From Chitinophagaceae bacterium 26-R-25 (GTDB lineage Bacteria; Bacteroidota; Bacteroidia; Chitinophagales; Chitinophagaceae), in assembly GCA_029906195.1 (NCBI GenBank), contig JARWSJ010000001.1, positions 1,426,001 to 1,490,000 on the forward strand: a DNA stretch of 64,000 bases, in the 5' to 3' direction. The position numbers and the translations under genes are program-made. Below, in pieces: positions 25,744-34,092 of this stretch. Below the pieces are notes generated by a model. That model searched no databases and was not told the origin of the DNA. It saw nothing but the letters and a program-made list of their open reading frames with translations. Every line of letters starts with the position of its first letter. Within the stretch, counting starts at the first letter, position 1.

Positions 25744-26139
25744 TTACATGTTAGGGGCAGTATAATGAACAATGCCATCTACTTTTATTTCCTGGCAAAT
25801 GATCTGGAGCGTGCTAAAGTAAGTGCCGGCATGGGCGCCACCGTTAAAGTCGTTTTGCAAAAGAGCGCACTGCCCCTTCGTAAACTCAATGGTTTCATAT
25901 ATTCCTTCTTCCACACTTTTGCGTATGATGATGGAGCCATCACAAAACATGTCTTGACTGGCACCCCAGGAACGAACATATTCATCTGCGGGATTAAGTA
26001 GTACAATTGATATATCGCCACTCATAACAGGAGCGGGGCGAGGGCCCAAAGCACCGGGATTTTGAATAAAGCCAAATGTGAAGTGCTGCAAAGGATAAGA
26101 CCAACTGCCTACATGCAGTGTTGCCGTAAATGTATTCAT
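25744..26139 (-). CDS. tssD: TssD (Hcp-like tube protein of the Bacteroidota type VI secretion system)
   Basis: The 131-residue protein matches the Bacteroidota TssD layout: TATLHVGSWSYPLQHFTFGF at the start, GDISIVLLNPAD in the middle and an alternating beta pattern ending ICQEIKVDGI. TssD rings form the inner tube of the T6SS and bind effectors in their lumen. No sheath (TssB/C), baseplate, TssH or spike gene is in the window, so this is an orphan tube gene with cargo, served by an apparatus encoded elsewhere or serving as a cargo carrier. It heads the minus-strand operon that runs to 22008. Confidence 0.78.
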   Translation of the reverse strand: MNTFTATLHVGSWSYPLQHFTFGFIQNPGALGPRPAPVMSGDISIVLLNPADEYVRSWGASQDMFCDGSIIIRKSVEEGIYETIEFTKGQCALLQNDFNGGAHAGTYFSTLQIICQEIKVDGIVHYTAPNM

Positions 26140-26727
26140 AAGATAAAAAATTGACTAAATGAAAAACGTAGGCGATGGAGAAGCGGTACACTCGCTTCAA
26201 ACAATAAGAAATGTAAAAATTATTGGCTGATACCATGCGCTTTCGTTTCAGTAATAAGCGATGGTCATTGTTACTGGGAAGAAATATTGAGAAACGAAAA
26301 TAGCAGTTTTATAAATGCTTCAAAAAAAATTATTTGCCGTGCGCTTTTTGTTTCGGAAGTTGTAAATGGAATTACTTCATCTTTAAAACACGCGATGACC
26401 ATTTTAACGCAACACTAAACGAAGCAATTTTAAGCAGTATTTCAGTACCACAATGCAAAGTCATTTATATAAGAAAACCATCCGACATTTCATCTCATCA
26501 ACGAGTCCTCGCTAACTGAACGATATTGATGCGGATATGCAATACTTAATGTCGTGACACTTAATTTACGGAGCAAGCTTTTGATTTACGCAAACGTTTG
26601 AGTAAAATTCTTTGCGGTGAAACCATTACATTTATCGGTCGAAATTACATTTGATAGAGCATGGTGTAGTTGGCTCAAGTCATTTGTGACAATGTTGCAC
26701 CACTATTTTTTAGCCAAAACGATTTGC
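26140..26727. other. Divergent regulatory region between tssD and the PUL2 sigma gene
   Basis: No gene is supported in these 588 bases. They contain the operator candidate at 26586-26605. A sequence like the Bacteroidota promoter (TTTG at 26683-26686 and TATTTTTT at 26704-26711, 17 bases apart) lies just before the sigma gene, but its -7 box ends in TTTT rather than TTTG. Confidence 0.45.
26586..26605. promoter_or_regulatory. Palindromic operator candidate (site 2)
   Basis: The perfect core CAAACGTTTG (26591-26600) is extended to TTACG-core-AGTAA, a 20-base palindrome with one mismatched pair. It lies about 125 bases before the sigma factor ATG. It shares its core with sites at 6116 and 36600. 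Confidence 0.6.
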
Positions 26728-27312
26728 ATGTCTAATGAGCTTTTTATTGACGAAAAAGAGCTGCTAACTCGCATAGCCGCAGGAGATGAAGATGCATTCA
26801 GGCAATTATTTCATGCTCATTATAACAAGCTGGTTTCATTTGTACAGAAACTCACTAAATCACACAGCGCTACAGAGGAACTTGTACAGGATGTGTTTGT
26901 AAAGGTTTGGTTGAACCGCTCCGAACTGACTTCCATTACTAAATTCGAATCGTGGATGTATGTTATTGCACGTAACCATGTTTTTAATCATCTCAAAAAA
27001 ACGGCTCGTGAGTTCCAGCAACAACAAGTCTGGTTGGAGCTGGTGGCGGCTGAAAATTTAGAAACTCCCGGCCACAGCGATGCAGTAGACATGTATTCCT
27101 TTATAGAAAACTCAATTGAAAAATTGCCACCACAGCAAAAAAAGATATACTTACTAAAGCGCCAAAACGGCCTTAGGAACGAGGAGATAGCCCAACAGCT
27201 AAACATTTCGATGGAGACCGTGAAAAAACATTTCACCCTCGCACTGCGTTTTATTAAAGATCATGCACGGCACGGTATTGAAGTGCTTATTGTGTTTTCT
27301 TTGCTTTTTTAA
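26728..27312 (+). CDS. ECF RNA polymerase sigma factor (PUL2)
   Basis: The ATG at 26728 gives 194 residues of normal size; 37 further codons upstream are open but unlike the family. Region 2 (about 25-90, ATEELVQDVFVKVWLNR) and region 4 (about 125-175, LPPQQKKIYLLKRQNGLRNEE, HTH ISMETVKKHF) are clear. It should transcribe the SusC/SusD operon that follows, held by the FecR protein encoded next. Operator site 2 lies upstream. Confidence 0.94.
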   Translation: MSNELFIDEKELLTRIAAGDEDAFRQLFHAHYNKLVSFVQKLTKSHSATEELVQDVFVKVWLNRSELTSITKFESWMYVIARNHVFNHLKKTAREFQQQQVWLELVAAENLETPGHSDAVDMYSFIENSIEKLPPQQKKIYLLKRQNGLRNEEIAQQLNISMETVKKHFTLALRFIKDHARHGIEVLIVFSLLF

Positions 27313-27503
27313 AAAAAAGTTATCTTACCATTACCACTTTGTTATCATTCCATTGTCTAGTAATACAAAGGGCACTCATAAACCCTTTTAGCAGAATTTT
27401 TCACGATTATATTTTGAGGGAGTTTATCCTTAACGGGTCTTTCGTGACGCCGCACTAAATACAGTGATCTTTTTCTGTTTCAAAATCAACATAAAAAATT
27501 GCC

Positions 27504-28664
27504 ATGCCCGACGTACGATTGCAATACTTGCTTGAAATTTATTTTAAAGGAACTGCCTCCAACCAGGAAACGATGGAACTCATGCGCATACTGGAAAAAG
27601 AGGAATCAAATGAAGAGCTTCAGTCTTTACTGGACAGCATGTGGAGTCGTTTTGCAGCAACAAGTGAAGCATGGTCGGAAGAAAAAAAAGAAGAACAATT
27701 TGATGAAGTTTTACAAAAAATAAAAAGTCAGCAGGCTCCTGTAAAACGAATGAAAACGTGGTATAGAATAGCCGCCGCGGCAGTGGTAGGGGGCATTGTA
27801 GCAACTACTGCTTTTTTTTACACAACTCATCGTACCACTGTTCAGCAACCCGCAATTGTTGCCGCAAACAAAATAGTAAATGATATCCCACCGGGAAAAG
27901 ACAAAGCAATCTTAACGCTACAGGATGGAAAGAAGGTAGACCTTGATAGCCTGCAAAAGAACAATGCAGGCATGTACGGTTTCCAAAAAAAGAACGATCA
28001 TGAAATTGCGTTTAACAACACTTCCACACAAACGATTACTTACAACACACTTTCTACGCCCAAAGGGGGAAAATATAAACTGATGCTTCCCGACGGAAGC
28101 ATGGTATGGCTCAACGCGGCCTCTACATTACGCTTTCCTACTGCATTCCAGGGCAACACAAGAGAAGTCACCCTAACAGGCGAAGCATATTTTGAAATAG
28201 CACAGAATGCCAAACAACCTTTTCACGTAAAAGTGAGCGATATGGATGTGCAGGTATTGGGTACCAACTTCAATGTGATGGGTTACGACGATGAAAGCAC
28301 CGTTAACACTACACTTTTACAGGGTTCGGTAAAAGTTTCACAGGGAAACCGTTCAGGCATTTTAAAACCCGGTCAGTTATCTGCAGTAGACAGAGATGGA
28401 GGGTTAAAGGTCAGCGAAGCAGATATTGAAGAAACAATGGCATGGAAGAATGATCTGTTTGTATTTAAGTCATATGATTTTAAAAAAATCATGCGGCAGG
28501 TGGGACGCTGGTACAATGTGACCGTAGTCTACAAAAGCAAAATACCTGAAGGGAAATACTCTGGCATCATTGGCAGAAACAATAACATTTCACAGGTGCT
28601 GAACATATTGAAGGCATCAGGGCTTTCCTTTAAAATCGACGACAATTCTATTATTGTTGAGTAG
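27504..28664 (+). CDS. FecR-family anti-sigma factor (PUL2)
   Basis: The 386-residue protein has a cytoplasmic N-terminal helical part (about 1-75), one transmembrane helix (about 83-105, IAAAAVVGGIVATTAFFY), a periplasmic FecR domain (about 175-270, TPKGGKYKLMLPDGSMVWLN and LTGEAYFEIA) and a DUF4974 C-terminus (about 315-385). It follows the sigma gene after 191 bases and precedes SusC, in the usual order. Confidence 0.95.
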   Translation: MPDVRLQYLLEIYFKGTASNQETMELMRILEKEESNEELQSLLDSMWSRFAATSEAWSEEKKEEQFDEVLQKIKSQQAPVKRMKTWYRIAAAAVVGGIVATTAFFYTTHRTTVQQPAIVAANKIVNDIPPGKDKAILTLQDGKKVDLDSLQKNNAGMYGFQKKNDHEIAFNNTSTQTITYNTLSTPKGGKYKLMLPDGSMVWLNAASTLRFPTAFQGNTREVTLTGEAYFEIAQNAKQPFHVKVSDMDVQVLGTNFNVMGYDDESTVNTTLLQGSVKVSQGNRSGILKPGQLSAVDRDGGLKVSEADIEETMAWKNDLFVFKSYDFKKIMRQVGRWYNVTVVYKSKIPEGKYSGIIGRNNNISQVLNILKASGLSFKIDDNSIIVE

Positions 28665-28741
28665 TTCAAAAATCAAAATTCAAAAGTAAAAACACACCGA
28701 CGCATTTTGCCTTTTTAATTTTGACTTTTTAATTTTTAAAT
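28665..28741. repeat. Stuttered inverted repeat, TCAAAAGT/ACTTTTGA family
   Basis: The left arm (28665-28692) repeats words like TCAAAATTCAAAAGT, and the right arm (28710-28741) is the complement (TTTTTAATTTTGACTTTTTAA). It begins right after the FecR stop. A related copy lies at 59810-59884. Confidence 0.7.
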
Positions 28742-28812
28742 AACCAAAACCAAAGCTTGCAATATGAAAATGAGAAAAACGTAAGCCTCAAAAAAATAGT
28801 TCAAAATAAAAA

Positions 28813-28857
28813 CCGGGAAACGGTTGCGACGTTCCCCGGCAGAAGTTTGAACTAAAC
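28813..28857 (+). promoter_or_regulatory. Stem-loop leader upstream of susC (copy 2)
   Basis: TAAAAACCGG opens a 10-bp stem (28813-28822 with 28830-28839, one A-C mismatch) and a 7-base loop, followed by CGGCAGAAGTT and CTAAAC. The element ends 50 bases before the susC ATG. It matches copy 1 at 4019-4059 in order, structure and spacing. Confidence 0.6.
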
Positions 28858-28907
28858 CGCACAACACGATCAGTATTGTAATTGTCTCATCCAAACATCT
28901 CAAAAGT

Positions 28908-31900
28908 ATGGAAAATTTTTCCAGTAAAACGAATGCCTGTACGAGCAGGCAAAACCTAACGAAACTATTGCTTATTATGAAGGCTACTATTATTTTGGTA
29001 GTGGTTGCATGTCTTCATGCAAGTGCCGGCACGATGGCACAAAAAATTACTTTATCTGGCAAAAATATGTTGCTGGACAATGTTTTTAAAGAAATTCATG
29101 AGCAAACCGGCTACCAGTTTTTTTATCGTGAGGATTTGATGAAGCAGGCACCGTCTGTAAACATCGATGTAAAGAATGCTTCGATAGACGAAACACTAAA
29201 ACAGTGTTTAGCGGGCTTGCCTGTAACCTATTCCATTGTAGAGAAAACGATCGTTATAAAACCTGCAACACCGGCATCACCAGTGGAGATACCGTTACCT
29301 CCACCGCCTGTTGATGTAGAAGGAACCATTGTTGACGAATCAGGCAAGCCTGTCGCCAACGCAAGCATTGTTGTAAAAGGCACCACCTTTGGTGTTACAT
29401 CCGATGCAGATGGTAAGTTCCAGTTGAAAAACAGCCAGGAGTCTGTTTCCCTTGTCATCACCTGTGTTGGTTACCAGCGCCAGGAGATTACGGTGAAGGG
29501 GCATAAAACTATTGCCATTAAATTAAAACCACTGGAGACAGCCCTGGAAGAAATGGTGATCGTTGGTTATGGTACGCAGAAAAAAACAACGTTAACCGGA
29601 TCTGTTTCCGTTGCCACAGCAAAAGATTTTACCGACCGCCCTGTTACAAACCTCTCAAGCGCGCTACAGGGAAAGCTTTCAGGCGTTACTGTGACAACGA
29701 CTAATGGCCAGCCAGGGAGAGATACTGGTGCCATTAACGTAAGAGGCATAGGAACCGGCCTCGGTGGTTCACCTGCAATATCCAGCCCTATGGTAGTGGT
29801 AGACGGCATTGTGGCTTCCTTAGGTGAAGTAAACCCTAACGACATTGAAAGTGTTACCGTTCTTAAAGATGCATCATCCGCAGCTATCTACGGAGCAAGG
29901 GCTTCAAACGGTGTAATCCTTGTTACAACAAAAAGAGGGAAGAAAGGAACATTGCATATAAGCTACGATGGTTATTTCGGCGTGCAATCGATTATAAGAA
30001 AACCGGATTTTCTTCCTTCCTACCAACAGGCGCAATTGTTCAACGAAGCACTAACGAATGAAGGTGCTCCCAAAAAATGGACGGACGACGACATCAGGCT
30101 GTTTCAGGATGGAAGCGATAAAACTGGGGCGCATCCAAACACTGATTGGTTGGCACTTGCTTACTCGCAAAAGGCTTATCAATCCAGCAACAACATTAGC
30201 CTTAGCGGCGGCGATGAGAAAACGAGATACATGTTTTCTGTTGGTTATTTTGATCAAAAAGGAAACGTTGTAAAAACGGAGTATGAGAGATACAACATGC
30301 GTTTCAACTTGAATTCGCAGATATATAAAAAGCTTGGCTTCAATTCAAGCGTTGCTTATCAGTATGCGCCGTTTAGTGAGCCGGTGAGCACTTACGCAAC
30401 AAGCTTTTCACAAATCATCAGGCAGGTCAACCGCGTTTCCAACACCGTTCCGTACAAATGGGAGAATGGAGCTTATGGTTATGTTTCTGATGGCTCGCCC
30501 ATGGCATGGCTCGAATCACCTTCTATTAACAAAACACAGAGCTACACTTTCACCGGCAATATTGGCCTTGACTATGCACCGGTTACGGGTCTGCACCTGA
30601 AGCCAACATTTGGGTACAGATTGGCAACAGGTCAGCAACAACAATATGTAGCGGATATCCAATATTACAAAGGCGGCCCTGCCGGCACTCCTTTGACGCC
30701 AACAAAATACCAGGGGCCAAGCAACTTAACCAACGCTGCAAACAGAACTACATACACTTTGTTGCAAATGCTTGCAGAATATGAAAAAGCACTGGGTCGA
30801 CATCACTTCAGATTGCTGGCCGGCGCATCACAGGAATATTCTAAATACAATTACTTCTCTGCTTATCGCCAGGGTTTCCTGAACAATTCCATTACTGAAA
30901 TCAATGCGGCACCGGCAGATGGCCAGGCTGCGCAAGGTTATGCAAACGACTGGGCATTGCAATCTGTTTTCGGAAGATTGACTTATGACTGGGCCGATAA
31001 ATATTTATTTGAAGCCAACATTAGATATGACGGTTCCTCCCGTTTCGCTCCCGGCAAACGCTGGGGTAGTTTCCCGTCATTCTCTGCAGGATGGGTGATC
31101 TCGAAAGAATCATTCTTCGACAATTTGAAGAGTTCTGTTAACCTGTTAAAACTGAGAGCTTCATGGGGTAGATTAGGCAATCAGCAAATTTCAAATTATC
31201 CGGCGATCGCTGTTGTTCGTACCGGCCAGCCGTATTCCTTCAACCAAAGCCTCACGTCCGGCGTTGCACCTACAACCGATCCTGCCGTACCTGGCGCAAA
31301 TGCAGATATTCAATGGGAAAGCACTGAGACCTACGGAGCAGGCATCGACGCCGCATTCCTGAGAAACAGGCTGACATTCTCATTTGATTTGTTCAACAAG
31401 AACACTGATAACATTTTGATGCGGCTACCAATAGGTGCACCATATGCGTGGAGCACACCTTATCAAAACGCCGGAGCAATGACGAACAAAGGCTTTGAGG
31501 TGAACGTCGGTTATTCAGACCATGCAGGAAAACTAAACTACTCGGTTAATGGTAACGTGACTTACACAAAGAACACTGTGACTGATCTTAAAGGCGCTGG
31601 ACCATTCATTAACAATGGCACATTCTACAATGTGGGCTACCCATTCTATTCATTGTACGGCTACGAGGCGTTGGGCATTTACCAAACCAAAGATGACGTG
31701 AAAGGTACGGCAGTACTCAATTCAAAAGTTGGCCCCGGTGATTTGAAATACAAAGATCAAAACAATGATGGCGTGATCGATGCAAAAGACAGGGTATACC
31801 TGGGTACTTATTTTCCTAAATACACATTTGGTCTTACTGCTACAGCAGAGTACAAGGGCTTCCAGTTAAGCTTGTTCTTCCAGGGTGCAGCGGCTGTTAA

Positions 31901-32297
31901 AGCATTAGGCGGTAATTTAATAGGACAAATTGGTGGCGATGTTCAAAAACCAACAAGCGTATTCCTTGACAGATGGACACCAGACAATCACTCAACGACC
32001 TTTCCAAGAGCATGGTATAAATACACACAAAACGATCCATCCTCTAACCCTTCATCTTTTTGGGTGAAAGATGCGTCGTATGTCCGTTTGAAAAACATAC
32101 AGCTATCCTACACGTTGCCAAAAGCGTGGATAACAAAAGCTCATTTAAGCAATGTGAGGATTTTTTATAGTGGACAAAACGTGTTAACCTTCACAAAGTT
32201 CTACAAATGGATAGATCCTGAAATTGGCTCTACTGCCAGTATCAATGCATATCCGCAGGTGATGGTTAATTCAGTTGGTTTAAATGTTACATTCTAA
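28908..32297 (+). CDS. SusC/RagA-type TonB-dependent outer-membrane transporter with STN domain (PUL2)
   Basis: The 1129-residue protein has a long N-terminal signal region (hydrophobic core about 26-40, cut after TMAQ), an STN domain (about 47-98), a carboxypeptidase-D-like domain (about 115-200, GTIVDESGKPVANASIVVKG), a plug (about 200-320, with IVGYGTQKKTTLTGSV) and a barrel ending in the aromatic residue expected of outer-membrane proteins (NVTF). It imports glycan fragments and signals through FecR. SusD follows after 69 bases. Confidence 0.96.
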   Translation: MENFSSKTNACTSRQNLTKLLLIMKATIILVVVACLHASAGTMAQKITLSGKNMLLDNVFKEIHEQTGYQFFYREDLMKQAPSVNIDVKNASIDETLKQCLAGLPVTYSIVEKTIVIKPATPASPVEIPLPPPPVDVEGTIVDESGKPVANASIVVKGTTFGVTSDADGKFQLKNSQESVSLVITCVGYQRQEITVKGHKTIAIKLKPLETALEEMVIVGYGTQKKTTLTGSVSVATAKDFTDRPVTNLSSALQGKLSGVTVTTTNGQPGRDTGAINVRGIGTGLGGSPAISSPMVVVDGIVASLGEVNPNDIESVTVLKDASSAAIYGARASNGVILVTTKRGKKGTLHISYDGYFGVQSIIRKPDFLPSYQQAQLFNEALTNEGAPKKWTDDDIRLFQDGSDKTGAHPNTDWLALAYSQKAYQSSNNISLSGGDEKTRYMFSVGYFDQKGNVVKTEYERYNMRFNLNSQIYKKLGFNSSVAYQYAPFSEPVSTYATSFSQIIRQVNRVSNTVPYKWENGAYGYVSDGSPMAWLESPSINKTQSYTFTGNIGLDYAPVTGLHLKPTFGYRLATGQQQQYVADIQYYKGGPAGTPLTPTKYQGPSNLTNAANRTTYTLLQMLAEYEKALGRHHFRLLAGASQEYSKYNYFSAYRQGFLNNSITEINAAPADGQAAQGYANDWALQSVFGRLTYDWADKYLFEANIRYDGSSRFAPGKRWGSFPSFSAGWVISKESFFDNLKSSVNLLKLRASWGRLGNQQISNYPAIAVVRTGQPYSFNQSLTSGVAPTTDPAVPGANADIQWESTETYGAGIDAAFLRNRLTFSFDLFNKNTDNILMRLPIGAPYAWSTPYQNAGAMTNKGFEVNVGYSDHAGKLNYSVNGNVTYTKNTVTDLKGAGPFINNGTFYNVGYPFYSLYGYEALGIYQTKDDVKGTAVLNSKVGPGDLKYKDQNNDGVIDAKDRVYLGTYFPKYTFGLTATAEYKGFQLSLFFQGAAAVKALGGNLIGQIGGDVQKPTSVFLDRWTPDNHSTTFPRAWYKYTQNDPSSNPSSFWVKDASYVRLKNIQLSYTLPKAWITKAHLSNVRIFYSGQNVLTFTKFYKWIDPEIGSTASINAYPQVMVNSVGLNVTF

Positions 32298-32366
32298 AAT
32301 TTTTGATCGATGAAACGGCAATGACATGTGCGTTTTATCTGACCAAAATAAAATCAAGAAAAAAAG

Positions 32367-33968
32367 ATGAAAAAGATAACTATATGCCTTTTTGTAGCCG
32401 CTGCTTTGTCTGGCTGTAAAAAAGACTTTTTAAATACAGCACCTCTGGATGCTTACAGTAATTCCACTTTATGGAAATCGCAAAATGATGCGCTGGCCGC
32501 GCTGACCGGCTGTTACAGCGGATGGGAGCTCGGTGACAACGTTGTGTATGATGATTGCATTTCTGACAATGCCTATGATCAATTTCCATGGGAAGGCTAT
32601 GAAACATTCGCGTCAGGCCTGGCTACAGCTACAGACCCGGGCATAAACAAATACGATTACACAACGATTCAAAAATGTAACTGGTTCCTGGATAATATTG
32701 ACAATGTTCCTGCTGCCAAAATAGATGCAACGATCAAAGAGAGAATGAAAGCAGAAGCAAGATTTCTGAGAGCTTACAAATATTTTGTACTGAGCCAGAA
32801 TTATGGTAACGTTCCTTTTGTTGAACATGCGATAACGCCGACAGAAGCAAACAGTATAAAGCAAACGCTGAAAGCAGACATCGTTAACTATGTTCTTTCC
32901 GAACTAAATACCATTGCGCCATCATTGCCTGTAAGCTACAGCGGCAGCGACATTGGCAGAATCACCCGCGGTGGGGCTTTGGCTTTGAAAGCAAGAGTAG
33001 AGTTGTTTAATGGAAAATATTCAGACTGTATCGCTACCACGCAGCAGTTGATGAAATCTCCATTTTCTTACAGCTTGTATCCGAATTATTCAGAAATGTT
33101 CAGGCCGCAAAATGCCGATAACCAGGAAGTGATACTTGATGCACAATACCTGTTGAACACCAATAGTGCATGGGTATTGATCGTTCTTGCCCCTAATTCA
33201 TCAGGCGGCTGGAGTTCTGTGGCGCCAACGCAATCCCTGATCGATTCTTATGAAACCATCAATGGCAAAACCATTCAGAACGATCCATCATACGATCCTG
33301 CACAGCCTTACAAGAACAGGGATCCAAGAATGGAAGCAAGCATCATCAGACCGGGCAGTATGTACATGGGCAACTATTTCGATCCGTTAAGTTCAAATTC
33401 ATCAGACGTGCGTGGAGGCAACAACGCTTCACCAACAGGGTACAATTTCAGAAAGTACATTGAGAACCTTAACGACTTTAATGGTACAAGTTATGGTGCC
33501 GGCGACCTCAGCAATACAGGTCAAACATTTATAGTGATGCGCTATGCAGAAGTGTTGTTGATGTATGCAGAAGCAAAGATTGAAGCCAACCAGGTTGACC
33601 AGTCAGTGTACGATGCGATCAACACCGTTAGAACCAGGGTGAGCATGCCATCTGTAACAAGTGCCATGTATCCTGACCAGGCTTCACTTCGTACATTGGT
33701 GCGCAGAGAAAGGAGGGTAGAGCTTGCCGGAGAAGGTTTGCGCTGGTACGATATACAACGCTGGAAAACTGCTGCGACTGTGTTGACAGGAGATGTTTAT
33801 GGTTGCCAGGACGGCACTGTCAATACATCCAACGGTGCAGTAACGCTGGTTCCAAACACAAATATCAATATCGGCAACAGAGCCTTTGCGGATAAAAATT
33901 ATCTATGGCCAATTCCACAAAAAGAAATCGATATCAATAAGACTCTTAAGCAAAACAACGGTTACTAA
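32367..33968 (+). CDS. SusD/RagB-family outer-membrane glycan-binding lipoprotein (PUL2)
   Basis: The 533-residue lipoprotein has the lipobox LSGC (Cys17), the N-terminal SusD helices (LRAYKYFVLSQNYGNVPFV near 130) and the C-terminal RagB region with VRRERRVELAGEGLRWYDI and YLWPIPQKEIDINK. It binds glycan at the surface and pairs with the upstream SusC. It is related to, but different from, the partial SusD at the left window edge. Confidence 0.96.
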   Translation: MKKITICLFVAAALSGCKKDFLNTAPLDAYSNSTLWKSQNDALAALTGCYSGWELGDNVVYDDCISDNAYDQFPWEGYETFASGLATATDPGINKYDYTTIQKCNWFLDNIDNVPAAKIDATIKERMKAEARFLRAYKYFVLSQNYGNVPFVEHAITPTEANSIKQTLKADIVNYVLSELNTIAPSLPVSYSGSDIGRITRGGALALKARVELFNGKYSDCIATTQQLMKSPFSYSLYPNYSEMFRPQNADNQEVILDAQYLLNTNSAWVLIVLAPNSSGGWSSVAPTQSLIDSYETINGKTIQNDPSYDPAQPYKNRDPRMEASIIRPGSMYMGNYFDPLSSNSSDVRGGNNASPTGYNFRKYIENLNDFNGTSYGAGDLSNTGQTFIVMRYAEVLLMYAEAKIEANQVDQSVYDAINTVRTRVSMPSVTSAMYPDQASLRTLVRRERRVELAGEGLRWYDIQRWKTAATVLTGDVYGCQDGTVNTSNGAVTLVPNTNINIGNRAFADKNYLWPIPQKEIDINKTLKQNNGY

Positions 33969-34005
33969 TCTCTTGGGACAAAGCAAAAGCAAATGTTAGA
34001 AAAAA

Positions 34006-34041
34006 GCAACGACAGGAACTGTAACAAGGGAATGTCGTTGC
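34006..34041 (+). promoter_or_regulatory. Stem-loop between susD and the GH95 gene
   Basis: GCAACGACA (34006-34014) pairs perfectly with TGTCGTTGC (34033-34041) across an 18-base loop. It lacks a T-run, so it may be an RNA-processing or attenuation site that sets the ratio between SusCD and the enzymes. Confidence 0.45.
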
Positions 34042-34092
34042 ATTCATTTCCCATTGAAGGAATGCAGATTGATTAAAAAAACAAAGTCAGAC

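Noticed and set aside
26334-26519. 61-residue ORF between tssD and the PUL2 sigma gene
   Set aside because: No protein-like pattern, and it lies in a region that must hold two promoters.
27366-27388. Weak hairpin AAAGGG/CCCTTT after the PUL2 sigma gene
   Set aside because: Six base pairs and a short T-run are too little to call a terminator, and FecR must be read from somewhere upstream.
34054-34092. TTG start extending the GH95 protein by 13 residues
   Set aside because: The ATG at 34093 begins a complete signal peptide; the extension would only add a charged head.
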